64,000 nt of DNA from contig OZ176054.1 of NCBI GenBank assembly GCA_964247055.1, positions 10,912,001 to 10,976,000 on the forward strand. The letters are read 5' to 3'. This DNA comes from Paragordius varius (lineage: Eukaryota; Nematomorpha). This document shows, piece by piece, positions 46,901-58,508 of the stretch (positions are counted from its first letter, which is position 1; each line of letters opens with the position of its first letter). Made by a program: the position numbers and the translations under genes. The notes beneath the pieces were generated by a model, which was not told the origin of the DNA, did no database searches, and saw only the letters and a program-made list of their open reading frames with translations.

Positions 46901-49900
46901 TTAGAATAAAAACAAAGAATGAATGTGTATTCAAGTTATTTAATAGTTTCTAGTTCTGATTCCACCATTTTTTTAGTAAAATGGTTAACGACATTTAAAA
47001 AATTTCTAATAATAATTTATTTTAAGCTACTTGTTGGGAAAAAAATTATCAAATATACTTTTATTATTCAAATAATGAAAAATATTATGATAATTTAAAT
47101 TAACCATATATTTTTGAAACTGTTAGAAACCGTAACCCGTTCTAAAAAAGATTTCAAAAACCGTACTCAAATTGTTTTCTTTTATTCAATATGTTTATGT
47201 CTGCGATTCCTGGTAAAATATGAATTAAGAAAAAGTTGTTTATGATTATTGACAAAAATTAAAAGCAAATAGCACATTAAAATTCAATCGTATACTTGGG
47301 TAAAAAATGATAGCTTTTGTCCAATCCAAAAATTCAGAATATGGAAGGCGGCTTTTAAAAGATGTTCCATCCACATCTTGTGTAAGGACAAATGGTATAC
47401 TCCCGCCCCCAAGCAACTGTAAAATGCATTGAATTTGATAATCTGGATTAATACTATCATAATTATAGTGTTCAATAAATAAGGTAAAAGTTGAATGGGT
47501 AGATATATGGTTTAAAGTTTTTTTCCAATTATTAGCAGACGAATTTTCGGTGGTTAAAATGGAAGCTACATTATAGTGATAAGGGGAGGACGACATTAAT
47601 GATGAAATAAATTGTTCGACAACACTTAGCGGTGAAGGTGTAATAGTAATGTATGGATTTTGTTCAACAATTTGAACATAAGTTACATAAAGTCTTGAGC
47701 CAACGATAGGAAGTAAATTTGGATATAATTCTCGCCTCATAATATCGTACGAATAAGGAACTGTGGCATTAAGCGTTTCCTTCATATACTCTTGTGCATC
47801 ATTCACCTGTTCAATAATGTGACGTAAACTACAAATTGATGATGGCAAATTACTCGGTTGTGATATGCTTGTCTGATCGATATTAATGGCGCCTAAATGC
47901 ATACGGATATCAAAACCGTTTCGAAAGCCTTGTTGGAGTGGGTTAAAACTAACGCGTCGTGATGACGAAACATCTTGAATAACTATTGCTTTAGTGTATC
48001 GTGTAAGCCATGATAAAATGGTAGAATTTTGGTATGGATTACGTGGTATATTATCCTGACCTGTTGTCAAATCTAAAGCCAAAATTATGTGATTTTGTCC
48101 ATCCTCCGTGGTGTCCCATGATTCAAGTTGCTTCAATAATATGTTTAAGCTTAAATTTGAATTTAGGAATTGCGTTGGTAACGTTATGAGAGTAAAGCAT
48201 GTGGCATGTTTATCAACATTACTCTCACTATAAGGGCGAATATTGAATTCGGATAGATTGGATAAAAGAAAAGTGTTAAATTGTTTTAGAAGTCGGTTTT
48301 CTTCGGTATTCATAACATTTTCTGCGATAAGGGATTCAATTAAACGGTTATAACTGGGTGATGTTTCATGCATATACAAGCTATATGTCAAACCCTTTAA
48401 TCGGTCACATAAATGATGGGCCAAACATTTTTCCATTGTACATGCCACGTTAGATTGTGAAGTTATATCTTGTGGGTTTAATACCTAAATATAAAATGAC
48501 TTGTATAACTTCAAACAAATTTGGAAATATTATGCGAAATCGACTATATAAAAAAGTAATTTTTATCATAAATTTATCAGTAACTATAAGTTTTAACGAA
48601 AAATAAAAATTTTAAAATATTTCCTTTGAAATAAAAAGTATATACATGTTAGAGCCTACAAATTTAAATAAAATGGTTGCATCATTTTTCAGTCAAAAGC
48701 AACATTTTTTCAAACAAACGGAACATTTTTGCAATTTGTTTGAAAAATGTAGCGTTTGGTTGAAAAAATTTGGAAAATGGTGTATAATAAACTACTATTT
48801 AATTGATAGGGGTTTATAATTTTACCAAAATTCTATTAAAACAAAAAAAAGTACTTTAGCTGTTTGTCCTCTCAAAAGATCAGTCATAAGTTTGTTAGAT
48901 GTTGTGATGGCTGAATGAATAGCATCTATAGTCTTTATACCATTACCATTTATATCGGCAGTATTGAGCAGACGATCATCATGTGGTACTACGATTGAGT
49001 TTAAATACTGTTGAGCCCTAATTTTTGGGTGAATATCGTCTCTGGCTATTTTACGGGCTTCCCTTATCCCATCTAACGTGTCATTCAATAGTTTTTGCCG
49101 TTCATCTAATTCATCCCTGAGTTCCTCCAGCTGATTTGTTATGGTGACAATGTTTTGTTCAATTTCATTTTTTTCGAGTTGGAGTTTGGCAACTAACTCG
49201 GCTAAAACCGTTCTCATTTGCAGCAAGTTCCGTAGTCTCTTTAACGTGGTAGGGAAAGAAAAGGGCCGGGAGATTAAATTTTGCAAATAGTTAGAACTTA
49301 TATATGACTCGTATTTGTCATTGGGAAAAGTTGATGGTGAATTAGAAGCAGGCTCAAATATCCAATTAAACAGTGCTTTGTAATATGTTGGTCCCTGTTT
49401 AAGCGATGGTGTAATTTGTTGTTGAGTGTGTTCATCGGCGGTGGGTTCCTGTGCTAAAAATTGTTCTTCCAAGGAAACAAGATGCGCTAGCTTTTCAAAC
49501 AAATCAGAAGAAACTTTATCAAGAGCACGTGATTGGGTTTGAGTTGATCGTTCCATCATTTGTTGTTTGCTAAATTTTTCGCGCTGTTTTTGGAGCCAAG
49601 ATGGACCCCATTCATCTTTTTCCTCTCCCACCAGAATATTTTGATTTGGATTATTAGAATTTAAACCCACATTCATATTGTCAATATTGGGGGTGGGATT
49701 ATCAAGGGGTTGCTGAACATTCAAATACGTATGGAATGTGAATAATAGAATCAGTGTTGCAAAACAAATAGCCAAGACCCATTTACAAGCATGAGTGAGA
49801 TTATAGGTTATAGCTGCAGTCCGACAATATTTCTGACAGCCATTCCAACGTTTATTAAGGGCAGCAGAAGAGGGTGAGAAAACTCGGAGTACCCCTGTAT

Positions 49901-49952
49901 TACGATTTTGTTTATCATTGTAATATGGGCGTTTAGTTACACTAGTATGCAT
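41231..49952 (-). CDS. EXTL3/botv: Exostosin-like 3 (brother of tout-velu) glycosyltransferase, 10 coding exons
   Basis: Exons (-): 49952-48855, 48484-47296, 46699-46562, 45825-45385, 44201-44100, 43738-43581, 43292-43165, 42722-42578, 41999-41871, 41440-41231. All junctions are GT-AG and phases agree, giving 1245 residues. It should act in the Golgi in heparan sulfate synthesis: family members transfer GlcNAc to the linkage region to start chain growth. Visible parts are a cytosolic tail, a type II membrane anchor (about residues 57-77) and a stem with a coiled coil (about 255-310, rich in Glu/Leu). A GT47 exostosin domain follows (from about 375, opening [12 protein letters not shown]). The C-terminal GT64 domain starts with VVWND and has the metal-binding SVDDD (about 1068-1072), [17 protein letters not shown] and the ending [17 protein letters not shown]. 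It is longer than human EXTL3 (919) or fly botv (about 970), mostly in the stem and the 441-base exon. Identity is certain. Confidence 0.97.
42798..42815. repeat. Homopolymer run of 18 C
   Basis: An uninterrupted C18 in otherwise AT-rich DNA, inside the EXTL3 intron and 76 bases upstream (in transcript sense, as G18) of the exon starting at 42722. The length may reflect assembly uncertainty. Confidence 0.85.
44261..44574. mobile_element. TA-flanked MITE with subterminal GGGTGAATTTGAATTGTT repeats
   Basis: Ends CCATTTACAGTTCAAATTCA and TTTGAACTGTAAATGG between TA dinucleotides. The right side carries five tandem copies of GTGAATTTGAATTGTT-like words and the left side two inverted ones. It is 60 bases upstream of EXTL3 exon 5 in transcript sense. 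Related copies are at 45122-45353 and 55699-56003. Confidence 0.75.
45122..45353. mobile_element. Second copy of the CCATTTACAGTTCAA MITE
   Basis: CCATTTACAGTTCAAAATCA at the left and GGGTGAACTTGAATTTTAAA at the right. It lies just 31 bases beyond the donor of the EXTL3 exon ending at 45385. Confidence 0.7.
46090..46264. mobile_element. TA-flanked MITE, CAGTATGCATTTTAATG family
   Basis: CAGTATGCATTTTTATGGTT and AACCATTAAAATGCATACTG between TA dinucleotides, forming a full-length hairpin of 175 bases. It shares termini with the 3.6-kb foldback element. Open frames across it are artefacts of the palindrome. Confidence 0.85.
46298..46524. mobile_element. CAGTCATGTATCC-family MITE, left end eroded
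   Basis: Inner arms GGGTATAAATATTTGGTAAA and TTTACCAAATATTTATACCC. Right end GGATACATGACTG then TA. It lies 38 bases from the EXTL3 exon ending at 46562. Confidence 0.7.
48690..48777. mobile_element. Short CAACATTTTTTCAAAC MITE in EXTL3 intron 1
   Basis: TTTTTCAGTCAAAAGCAACA at the left and GGTTGAAAAAATTTGG at the right. A reduced copy of the 22390-22610 family. Confidence 0.5.
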
Positions 49953-51179
49953 GATTTGTTCAAGCGTAATATTATAAATAAGGTTTAGCCTCTGATTGAA
50001 CCAAAGTATTTTGGGCTCTTCATTTCAAAAGTAAATTCCAAGTTTTTTATAGTTTCTCCAGTAGACAATAATCAATTATATTAATCAAATTATTAATTAT
50101 TTACGCAATTTGTAGAACTATTTGTTTTATTAGATGTTTTTCCCTGAAAAACTAAAGGAAAGGAGAAAGGGGTATAAACGCGAAAAAACGATCGATCTAA
50201 AAAACAAATATATATATTTCATTTAAATTGTAACATCCATGTTTTAGTATAAAAACTGTTAAAATATAAAAGCACAAATATGGAGCTAAAAATAAAATTA
50301 CTAAATATGGCTATATACCACAATTTAATATCTATACTATACAAAAAATTAAAGGGACGTTTAAATAATTGCACATTTTTTTTAATATTCAAACAGCCAG
50401 CTAAATTTTTACTTAATAACTTTATAAAATTTAAACAGCACACTATAACATAATCCCAATCTAAACGACTTAGAAAAAAATAAGGGGGAGCATATTAAAT
50501 ATGCTAGAATTTTGTTTTACTAATTTAATCAATATTTTCAATATTAGCACACTAGGGTTAATCTAATTATTGTATTGATGTGCCTTGACAGCCTAAACTA
50601 TATCCTGTCTTTCTTAACCAATGAATGCCACAAATTGATTGTAATATAATATGGCATACATTTGATAATGTTAAAAAAATTATTATCAGTTGTTTAGAAG
50701 ATCTAAATTTAAACTAAAACGCACAATGGTTAAAATGATTTCATAGAAAGGTGGCAATAAAAAAATATATATGGGAAAACACCGTAAATATTAAAAAAAC
50801 AGAGTTAACTTAGCTTGGGTGAGAAGTTAAGTGTTTTAAAAAATTAATTCAATACCATAAAAAAATAACAAGGATGTTTACCATTTATTTCATATATTAT
50901 ATCAAAAATTATTTCATTATTTGTTACTGATAATTTTGGAAAGGTGGAAGTTTTAAATTAGAATCATTTGTTTTTCAAAATATATAATTGTTTGCCTATA
51001 TACGAATTCGAAGTTTAAATCAAAAAATACGTTAAAATACGATTGAGCCTTTTAACAATAACACACTATAAAATTTAAGGCTGTATACCCAAAACAACTG
51101 TAGCATTATAAAAAATTAGCAATAAATTAGAAAACATTCTCACACAAAATTGATATTACAGTATGGGTAAATGTACTCG

Positions 51180-51342
51180 TTGATAGAAAGTTATTAATTA
51201 TTGCCAAATATCATAAGCAACAAAGGGCAGTATTATTGGCTAATAATAGTAAAAAGTGTAAAAATATTTATAAGCCAATAATACTGCCCCCTTTGTTGTA
51301 TTTACTATTTGGCAATATTTAATAACTTTATAACAATGTATA
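51180..51342. mobile_element. Hairpin MITE, AAGTTATTAATTATTGCC family
   Basis: GAAAGTTATTAATTATTGCC and GGCAATATTTAATAACTTT arms, with inner CAACAAAGGGCAGTATTATT and AATACTGCCCCCTTTGTTG. It folds end to end. Confidence 0.7.
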
Positions 51343-51596
51343 CTTACGCATACTGTATATATAGGCTATCGATCGGGGGCCTTTAGAGTTTTAACTAAGG
51401 TTATTATTATATAATTCTTTACATCAATTTTTAAAACAGGCATGGTCAACATGGACAATTTAATATTATTAAATTAATAATTCTTAGACAATTTTTTTTC
51501 TAAATAAGTCTATACCTATAGCAAGAACGAGAAAAAAAAATATTACATTCCGTTTTCATTTTGCATTGTCTTATGTTCGAAATCTAATAAGAATAC

Positions 51597-51755
51597 ATTG
51601 CTAGAAAATTATTAATTCTTGCCAAATAGCATATACAGCAAACGGCAATATTATTGGCATAGTTATTTTTTTTACATTTTATTATTATTAGTCAATAATA
51701 ATTCTCTTTGCTACATATGCTATTGGCATTTAATTAATAACTTTCTAGCAATATA
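51597..51755. mobile_element. Hairpin MITE, same family, neighbouring copy
   Basis: TTGCTAGAAAATTATTAATT and AATTAATAACTTTCTAGCAA arms with inner TTGCCAAATAGCATATACAG. It lies 250 bases from the copy at 51180-51342. Confidence 0.7.
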
Positions 51756-51944
51756 TACTAACTAATACCCTAATTTATGAATGCCTATATGTATTTATTA
51801 GAAATGCGGCCCCGCGAAGCCAATTGTGTAAGATACCACCATTAATTTAAAATATGCCTGCCTCTTTAATTTTTTCCAGTTAATTGATTGATTCTTGCAA
51901 AAACTTTTGTAATTTTTCCCATTAAAATATTTATAAACACTATA

Positions 51945-52401
51945 ACTTCGTAATAACAGTTGTTAAAATCCGTAGTATAACGATAAAGGATAATTAAATA
52001 GAATTAAATGAAATTATAAATAGAAATTATAAACGAAACTATTTGACTTGGGGTTTGCACATATCGATTTCGTATATATATCCAACTTTGCAATTTTAAT
52101 ATAAATGCAGTTTTATACGCATTTAAATTAAATTTAATGGAATTTACGAAAATTAAACTGGAAAATGAAGATTAACTCTAGGGTTAAGCCTAGATTTAGA
52201 GTATAGCTACTTAGGGATTTCATAGAAATCAATTTAATAACTAAGAAGCACTCTATTTTGATAAGAAACATAAGATAAAGATGTTATTGTAATGGTAAAT
52301 AACGGATTGGTTTCTATTTAATTATCCTTTATCGTTATACTACGGATTTTAACAACTTTTATTACAAAACATAACCAATCCGTTATTTACCATTACTATA
52401 A
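51945..52401. repeat. Interleaved inverted repeats
   Basis: Arm 1 (about 51945-52003, TTGTTAAAATCCGTAGTATA) pairs with 52316-52360. Arm 2 (52279-52310, ATGGTAAATAACGGATTGGT) pairs with 52371-52401. The order is 1, 2, 1', 2', so they cross and do not nest. This is probably two related MITE insertions. Confidence 0.65.
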
Positions 52402-53468
52402 CTACGTTTTTCAGAATTTATCCGAATAAAAATATTTCGTTAGTTTAACAACAACACATTAAATTTTATAGCCTCTCTGTAAACAATATAATAATAAAAA
52501 TTAAAATGAATATTAATCCAAACCTGAATAAAATGTTTGATTTGAATGAAATTTGTAGAATATTTTCATTGAATAAAATTTTATTTAAATTCCAAATGTT
52601 TCATAAGGTTAAAGACCGAGTATAAAAATAACTATATGAAAGATCAAAAAAGATTTTTATAAAATCAATTCATTTTGTACGGACTTGCAAAAAATATTAT
52701 TAGACCAGTGTCTCCCTTATGTCCAAAACATGATATGTGGGTCACAAAAAGATATTTTTTGAAGGAAATTATGCAATGCATAAAAAGAATTAAATCCTGG
52801 AGAACATAATTAAGGAGATCTTTAATGAGTACTTAGTAATAATTTTTTATCCCATTTTGACCGCAAAAGGATATAAACTGATATATACAATGTGTTAACA
52901 AGATATTGAATGAAATTGAGTCGCCGATTATTCATAAAGTAAGACAAATATAAAAACATCAGTTATGGCTAATTTAACTAAATGGCTAAAATATCCTTAA
53001 ATTAAATTGATAGTTTATCTAAGTCAACCTAAACTAAATGTATAAAATGACATCTCTCATTTAGTTTTAATAATTAAAGTGTACTTGAGATAAACGATAT
53101 AAATAAACTTTGTATCAAACCAAAATAATTTTGATAAACGATGTCATAATAAAAATCATGAGAACCTAAATATTAAATGAAAAAAATTTAAATAAATTAC
53201 AAATGGCTTTAGACATGAAGTATTAGAACATGAGAGTAGGGACCTTGAATGAATCATAGATACTTTATATGGGGTAATATGTGCTTAAAAAACATTAAAA
53301 TATTTTACGCCTTAAGAAACTTATTTTTTATCAGATAGAGTTTAATTATTGAGAAATAAAAAGAAAATAAATTATACCTACAAGAAATCGCCATGTGTTG
53401 TGTGATTAATCATATGAAAAAAATTAATTATAGTTAGGTTAAAATTAAAAAAAATAAAACATTATTAA

Positions 53469-54050
53469 CACTTGGATACAACACACTCATTTTAGTCCTT
53501 CGATTCAAATTGGGGTAGTTGGATACCCCAGGCCTGTTTAAAATCAAATACTTTAAAAAGTATAGAAGTATTTGAAACCATGGCAAAATTTTGCACTTAT
53601 ATAATATTAATTAACCGAAATATATGAAAAGAATTATTCAAAAATACTTGATATTACTTATTTTAAGCTAAAACCGAAAGATAAAAATTTCGTCAACGTG
53701 ACATGCGTCAAATTTTAAAATTAAAAAATAATACAAAATAAACCGCTTTTTCTATTTCTATCAATGTTAGATGTAAATTATATAGAACATTAGCTTTAGT
53801 TTTACTCTTAAAATTAAATGAAGACGATATATTGCAAAAATTATGTAAAATAAAAATGGCGTCGAAGTAGTTTGAGATGGAACTTTTTTTACAAAACAAA
53901 ATTTTATCAAGTGATTTTGGCATATTTATATAATTTCTATCAGGATAGAAGCATAAATTTAAATTGGGACCATTTCCTTCAGTATTTTTTTAAAAATTTT
54001 AATTTAAATTTAGTCTGGGGTATTTAGATACCCCAATTTGAATCGAAGTG
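53469..54050. mobile_element. TTAA-flanked piggyBac-like element, copy 2
   Basis: TTAA at 53465-53468 and 54051-54054. Same ends as 20297-20820 (CACTTGGATACAACACACTC ... TTTGAATCGAAGTG), also about 580 bases. An open frame on the minus strand inside (53923-53708) is shared in part by the other copies but carries no motif I recognise. Confidence 0.75.
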
Positions 54051-54199
54051 TTAAATTTAAAATTATATTACGGAGAAATATTTTAATAATAGTATAATTG
54101 GTAAATATATTTTTCATTTCAACCAAAAAATTACCAATCTATATATAGATTACACAAAATCGGTTGGTATAAAAAAATATCTTATAAATTAATATATAT

Positions 54200-54560
54200 T
54201 CTGAATAAATATGTATCCGGATTCTCATAAAGCTTCTGGCTTTGAGGCATACGGCTAAAGAAAGATTTTAAATTTTTACCTTAATCCTGATCAGATGGAA
54301 CGATTCACTGCACATTTTAAAATGATATTTTATGAAAGCTATTCACTATTTTATATTTATATATTATCTATAACTAACAAGCAATATAAAATTAATTTTA
54401 ATTCAGAATATTTGAGTAGGCTATGAAAATTGCAAATTTTTTGACTTAAGCACTGCAAATCGGTGGGTAAAAAATTATCCGGATGAATTTTAGTTCAGGT
54501 AGATGATGTATCATATTCTCTGCTTTTGGCTTTAAGGCCTTACGGGCGTTATGTGGAGAA
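54200..54560. repeat. ATCCTGAT-family fragment
   Basis: ATGTATCCGGATTCTCATAA and TTAGTTCAGGTAGATGATGT region with GGCTTTAAGGCCTTACG. Partial relative of 32512-33590. Confidence 0.3.
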
Positions 54561-54893
54561 TATAACACTTTGCTGGTTACTATCATTAAAATCTTAAAAT
54601 TCACTCAGTGAAGTGTTCAATAAAAATGGCTAGTAGAGAGGCGGAATTTAAGACCGCCTGAAAATTTATCATTTAACACTTTATTAATCTTTTCGGATAA
54701 TTGGCTAAAAATTTAATGTAATGATTATTTCTTAAACTGTGATGCATAAGTTTTAGAGCATATGCATTAAAACTTAAAATCAGTCATTTCTCTGGAATAA
54801 GTATTTAAACTTTGAGCAAAGTTTTTATACAACAGAAGAAGGTTTTTGGATATATTTATGAGCCAAAAAAAATCAATATATATATTGCTTTCT

Positions 54894-55467
54894 CACTTCG
54901 ATTCAAATTGGGGTATCTAAATACCCCAGACTAAATTTTAGTTAGTTTAAAAAACTACTCAAAAAAACGGTCCCAATTTAAATTTATGCTTCTATTCTAA
55001 TAAAAATTATATAAATATGCCAAATTATCTAAATAAAATTTTGTTTTGAAAAAAATGTTTCATGTCAGACTACTTCGACGCCATTTTTATTTTACAAAAT
55101 TTTTGTAAAATATCGTCTTTATTTAATTTAAGGGTAAAACTAAAGCTAATTTTTTATTTAAATTACATCTGACATTGATAAAAATAGAAAATGTGGTTTA
55201 TTTTGCATTATATTTAGATTTAACAAATGCACATATGTCATGACTAAATTTTTACCTTTCGGTTTTAGCTTATAATAACTAATATCAAGTATTTTTGAAT
55301 AAAATTTTTTATATATTTCGGTTTTTTAATGTTATATAAGTGCAAAATTTTGCCACGGTTTTAATTCCTTCCATATTTTTTAAAGAATTTTATTTTAAGC
55401 AGGTCTGGGGTGTTTGACTACCGCAATTTGAATCGAAGGGCTAAAATGAATGTGTTGTACCCAAGTG
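54894..55467 (-). mobile_element. TTAA-type piggyBac-like element, copy 3, inverted
   Basis: Reads CACTTCGATTCAAATTGGGG at the left and GTGTTGTACCCAAGTG at the right, followed by TTAA (55468-55471). This is the reverse of copy 2, which lies 843 bases away. The left TTAA is lost. Confidence 0.7.
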
Positions 55468-55698
55468 TTAAAAGTGAATGGTAATAGTATTTTTTAATGA
55501 CAAATACAAGGACCTGTTAAATATGAATAAGTACTGTTTATCTGCCTAAAAAGTCAAATATTGAAAAACATTTTTTGAGTCTTCTTTAAAATGCCAAAAC
55601 CTATCCATCAAAATATAAAAAATAAAAAAATATATATTTAAAAAATTAAGCTGGTTAGTAACTAGTGGTTTTTAAGACTACTTTTGTATGTTATTATA

Positions 55699-56003
55699 CC
55701 ATTTACAATTCAAATTCACCCTTGGACAATTCGAATTCACCCTTAAACAATTCATTTCAAACTAAAAATAAATTATTGTTTTTGGGCTAATATAACTTCA
55801 TTATTATAAAATATATTTTTACGACATAATTTATTAATTTTTCAGCGTTATATTAATTTTAAACAGAATCTTTTAAAAATATTATAAAATAAGGGTAATT
55901 TCAACCTTAAAACACATATATATTTTAGGGTGAATTTGAATTGTTCGAAGGTGAATTTCAATTGTGCATATGAATCGAATTGTTCAAGGGTGAACTTGAA
56001 CTG
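55699..56003. mobile_element. Third copy of the CCATTTACAGTTCAA MITE
   Basis: CCATTTACAATTCAAATTCA at the left and GGGTGAACTTGAACTGTA at the right, with TTTTAGGGTGAATTTGAATT in the right arm. More eroded than 44261-44574. Confidence 0.6.
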
Positions 56004-56269
56004 TATCTTGTGCAAAATGGTGTGGGCAACCTCTATAGTCTGTAAAGTAGGTATATACAATATTCGAAATGTTGATTGAGTCATTTAATAGCTAATAATT
56101 TAGGGTGACCGCGAATTTTTTTACAAAACCTTGCGACAAAAAAGCGTGGATAGCCCTGGTATAGAGGGTAATCATTTTAAAATTATTCCTGGAGTGTCGA
56201 CCATAAATCCGATTTATGCAATCAGAAGGTTAATATAAAAGCATATACAAATGAAAGGAGTTGCATGGA

Positions 56270-57150
56270 ATTTTAATCAATATAAGTATAATATAGGAGA
56301 TTAAGGTGAAAAAACATGCATGAAAGTTACATCTAAATCCGAAAAAGTTTGTACGGCTCTCACCATTCCAAAGTTAAAATACTGCACCGAGTGTCAGATC
56401 CTATCGAAATAAACCAAGGCTCTTGCCTGGGGTCTGTAATCAGTCCGTTTCTATTTATCATATGTATGGACAAATTTCAAAAGAAGTGGTGTAATGTGGT
56501 TGCTGATATTTGCTATATTCAGATGACCTAATAGTGCTGTCCAAGTTGTATGAATTAAAAGAATTGGCGAGCAAATGTGTCACAACGGTGCGGTTTGAAA
56601 GTTAATTATAGGAAAACGGAATTTTTGGTGGGAAAAAAGGCGAAATAGAATTCAAAGAAGGTTGGATATTGAATGAAGGAGGAAGGCAATATGAGCGTTT
56701 TAGCAGCAGATGGTTATTTAAGGCATGTTTCAATTAAAGTCAAAATAGTTGATCAAATGACTAAAAAATCGCAAATGGTTTGTGTGATAAAAATATTGAT
56801 CTTAAAGTCAAGGGCAAGATTTACAGTGCTGTTGTAAGCCAATAATTATGTACAACTTATAACATAGGCATTAAAGAAACCAGAAGAGAGACACTTAGGT
56901 TACTGAAATGAGAATGCTTAGATTGATGTGCGGTGTAACCAGGAAAGACAAGTTGAGTAATTTATACATTGGAGTAAGTACAGAAATCAAATCTAAGAGG
57001 ATTTTAAATCGTCTAAGGTGGTTTCAACATATGCAGAAAGAAGAGATGGTAACTTCATTGGTAAAAAGTTTGATGAATATATTTTAAAAGGAAAAAGGGG
57101 AGGATAGGCCCCTAAAACGCGATGGATAGATACGGTAAAGAAGTAAATTT
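56270..57150 (+). pseudogene. RTE LINE relic, second copy
   Basis: Readable pieces match the 14524 element: a 56349-56531 frame with NQGSCLGSVISPFLFIICMD, a block near 56905 reading VTEMRMLRLMCGVTRKDKL, and a C-terminal TRWIDTVKK near 57117. Several frame changes and small deletions separate them, so it is older than the first copy. Confidence 0.75.
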
Positions 57151-57264
57151 TAACATCTTTGAGGTAATTGTTAGATATTAAAAAATCGCAATATTTGCCC
57201 TATTGTTATAGATAAAATTTTGAGTGAAAGCTAATCGCTGTATTTCTCAAAAAATATCATTATA

Positions 57265-57600
57265 TGTACCAGGGGTGGCAAAAATGTCGACCGCGATCGA
57301 CTTCATGACCGCGAGATTTCAAAATGTGACCGCCCAATTTTATTTTTGAAAAAAATATATTTGCATAGAATTTTTTTACCACAAAATTATAATTTAATTT
57401 TTTTGTGTTTGGAAAAATTTATTTGTTAACAATTTAAATAAAATTTATTTTGTAATATATGAATAAAATCTTATCTCTCTTCCAAAAAAATTACCAGCAA
57501 ACTTTCAAAAAACAGCTGTTTTTTAAATGACCATGGTCAAAAATAAATAGTCACTGAATTGGTCATGATTTTATAAGTTTTCATTACTCTTCGAATAATA
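57265..57600. repeat. hAT-like relic with CAGGGGTGGCAAAA end
   Basis: CAGGGGTGGCAAAAATGTCG at about 57270, then GACCGCGATCGAC. The GACCATGGTCAAAAATAAAT block is shared with 25729-25815. The right end is not identified. Confidence 0.4.
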
Positions 57601-58283
57601 TATTACAAATGGGCAGTTGTTGTATATTTTAGAAGAAAAACATTTTTTAGTAAAATTTAGAAAAGAGTAATAAAAAAAATCAAATTATATGAAATTTTTA
57701 GGTGGAATTACAATTTTTATTTCGCTCATTTACTGTAAAATGATAATGAATAACAGAAAATGCAAAAAATCGAGTGGCAGATTTGTTGTCTAGTGTTATG
57801 AATTTAAATGAACCTTCAGTATTTCCGAAAATTTAAACCTATATTTATTTAATTAAAAATCTCCTTATTCTCAACAATTTTTATATCAATATAGTTCCCA
57901 TTAAGTTTTAATAAATTGACATTAAACAATTTATCACGGGCGGACCTAAATAGTTACCGTTTCAAAAGGTTTGCGAATTACATTTTTTTTTGATATCGCT
58001 TTCATGTATGTTTTAAAAAAATATATTTCCGGTATTGCTCAAACGATTCTGTTTTTCCATTATTATACTCAAATATAGGACAAATGATGGATACAACGTG
58101 AATAAATATTTATAAAAGACAAATATAAACAGAAAATTACGTATTTTTAGTAATTCAAATTTTCTCCAAAAATGTGAAGAAAGCCTACTTTTTTACATAT
58201 CAAATAAATAAACAACAATAATATTTAAAACTAAAATAAAAAATAATATTTGATAGCATAGCACTTGTACTGTTTTTAATTTA

Positions 58284-58508
58284 CAGTCATGTATCCTTTA
58301 TTTTATCAAAAATTTATTTTTTTCGTTAAATGGGTATAAATATTTGGTAAGAATGAAAAAACAAGAGCTCTATGGTAATTCTTATACTCTTTTGATGAAT
58401 ATTATTGTAAATACCATATAGCTCTTGTTTTTTCCATTCTTTACCAAATATTTATAATTATTTAACGGAAAAAAATAAATTTATGATAAAATAAAGGAAA
58501 TATGACTG
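58284..58508. mobile_element. TA-flanked MITE, CAGTCATGTATCC family
   Basis: CAGTCATGTATCCTTTATTT after TA and AAATATGACTG before TA. Inner arms are AAACAAGAGCTCTATGGTAA and its inverse. Confidence 0.8.
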
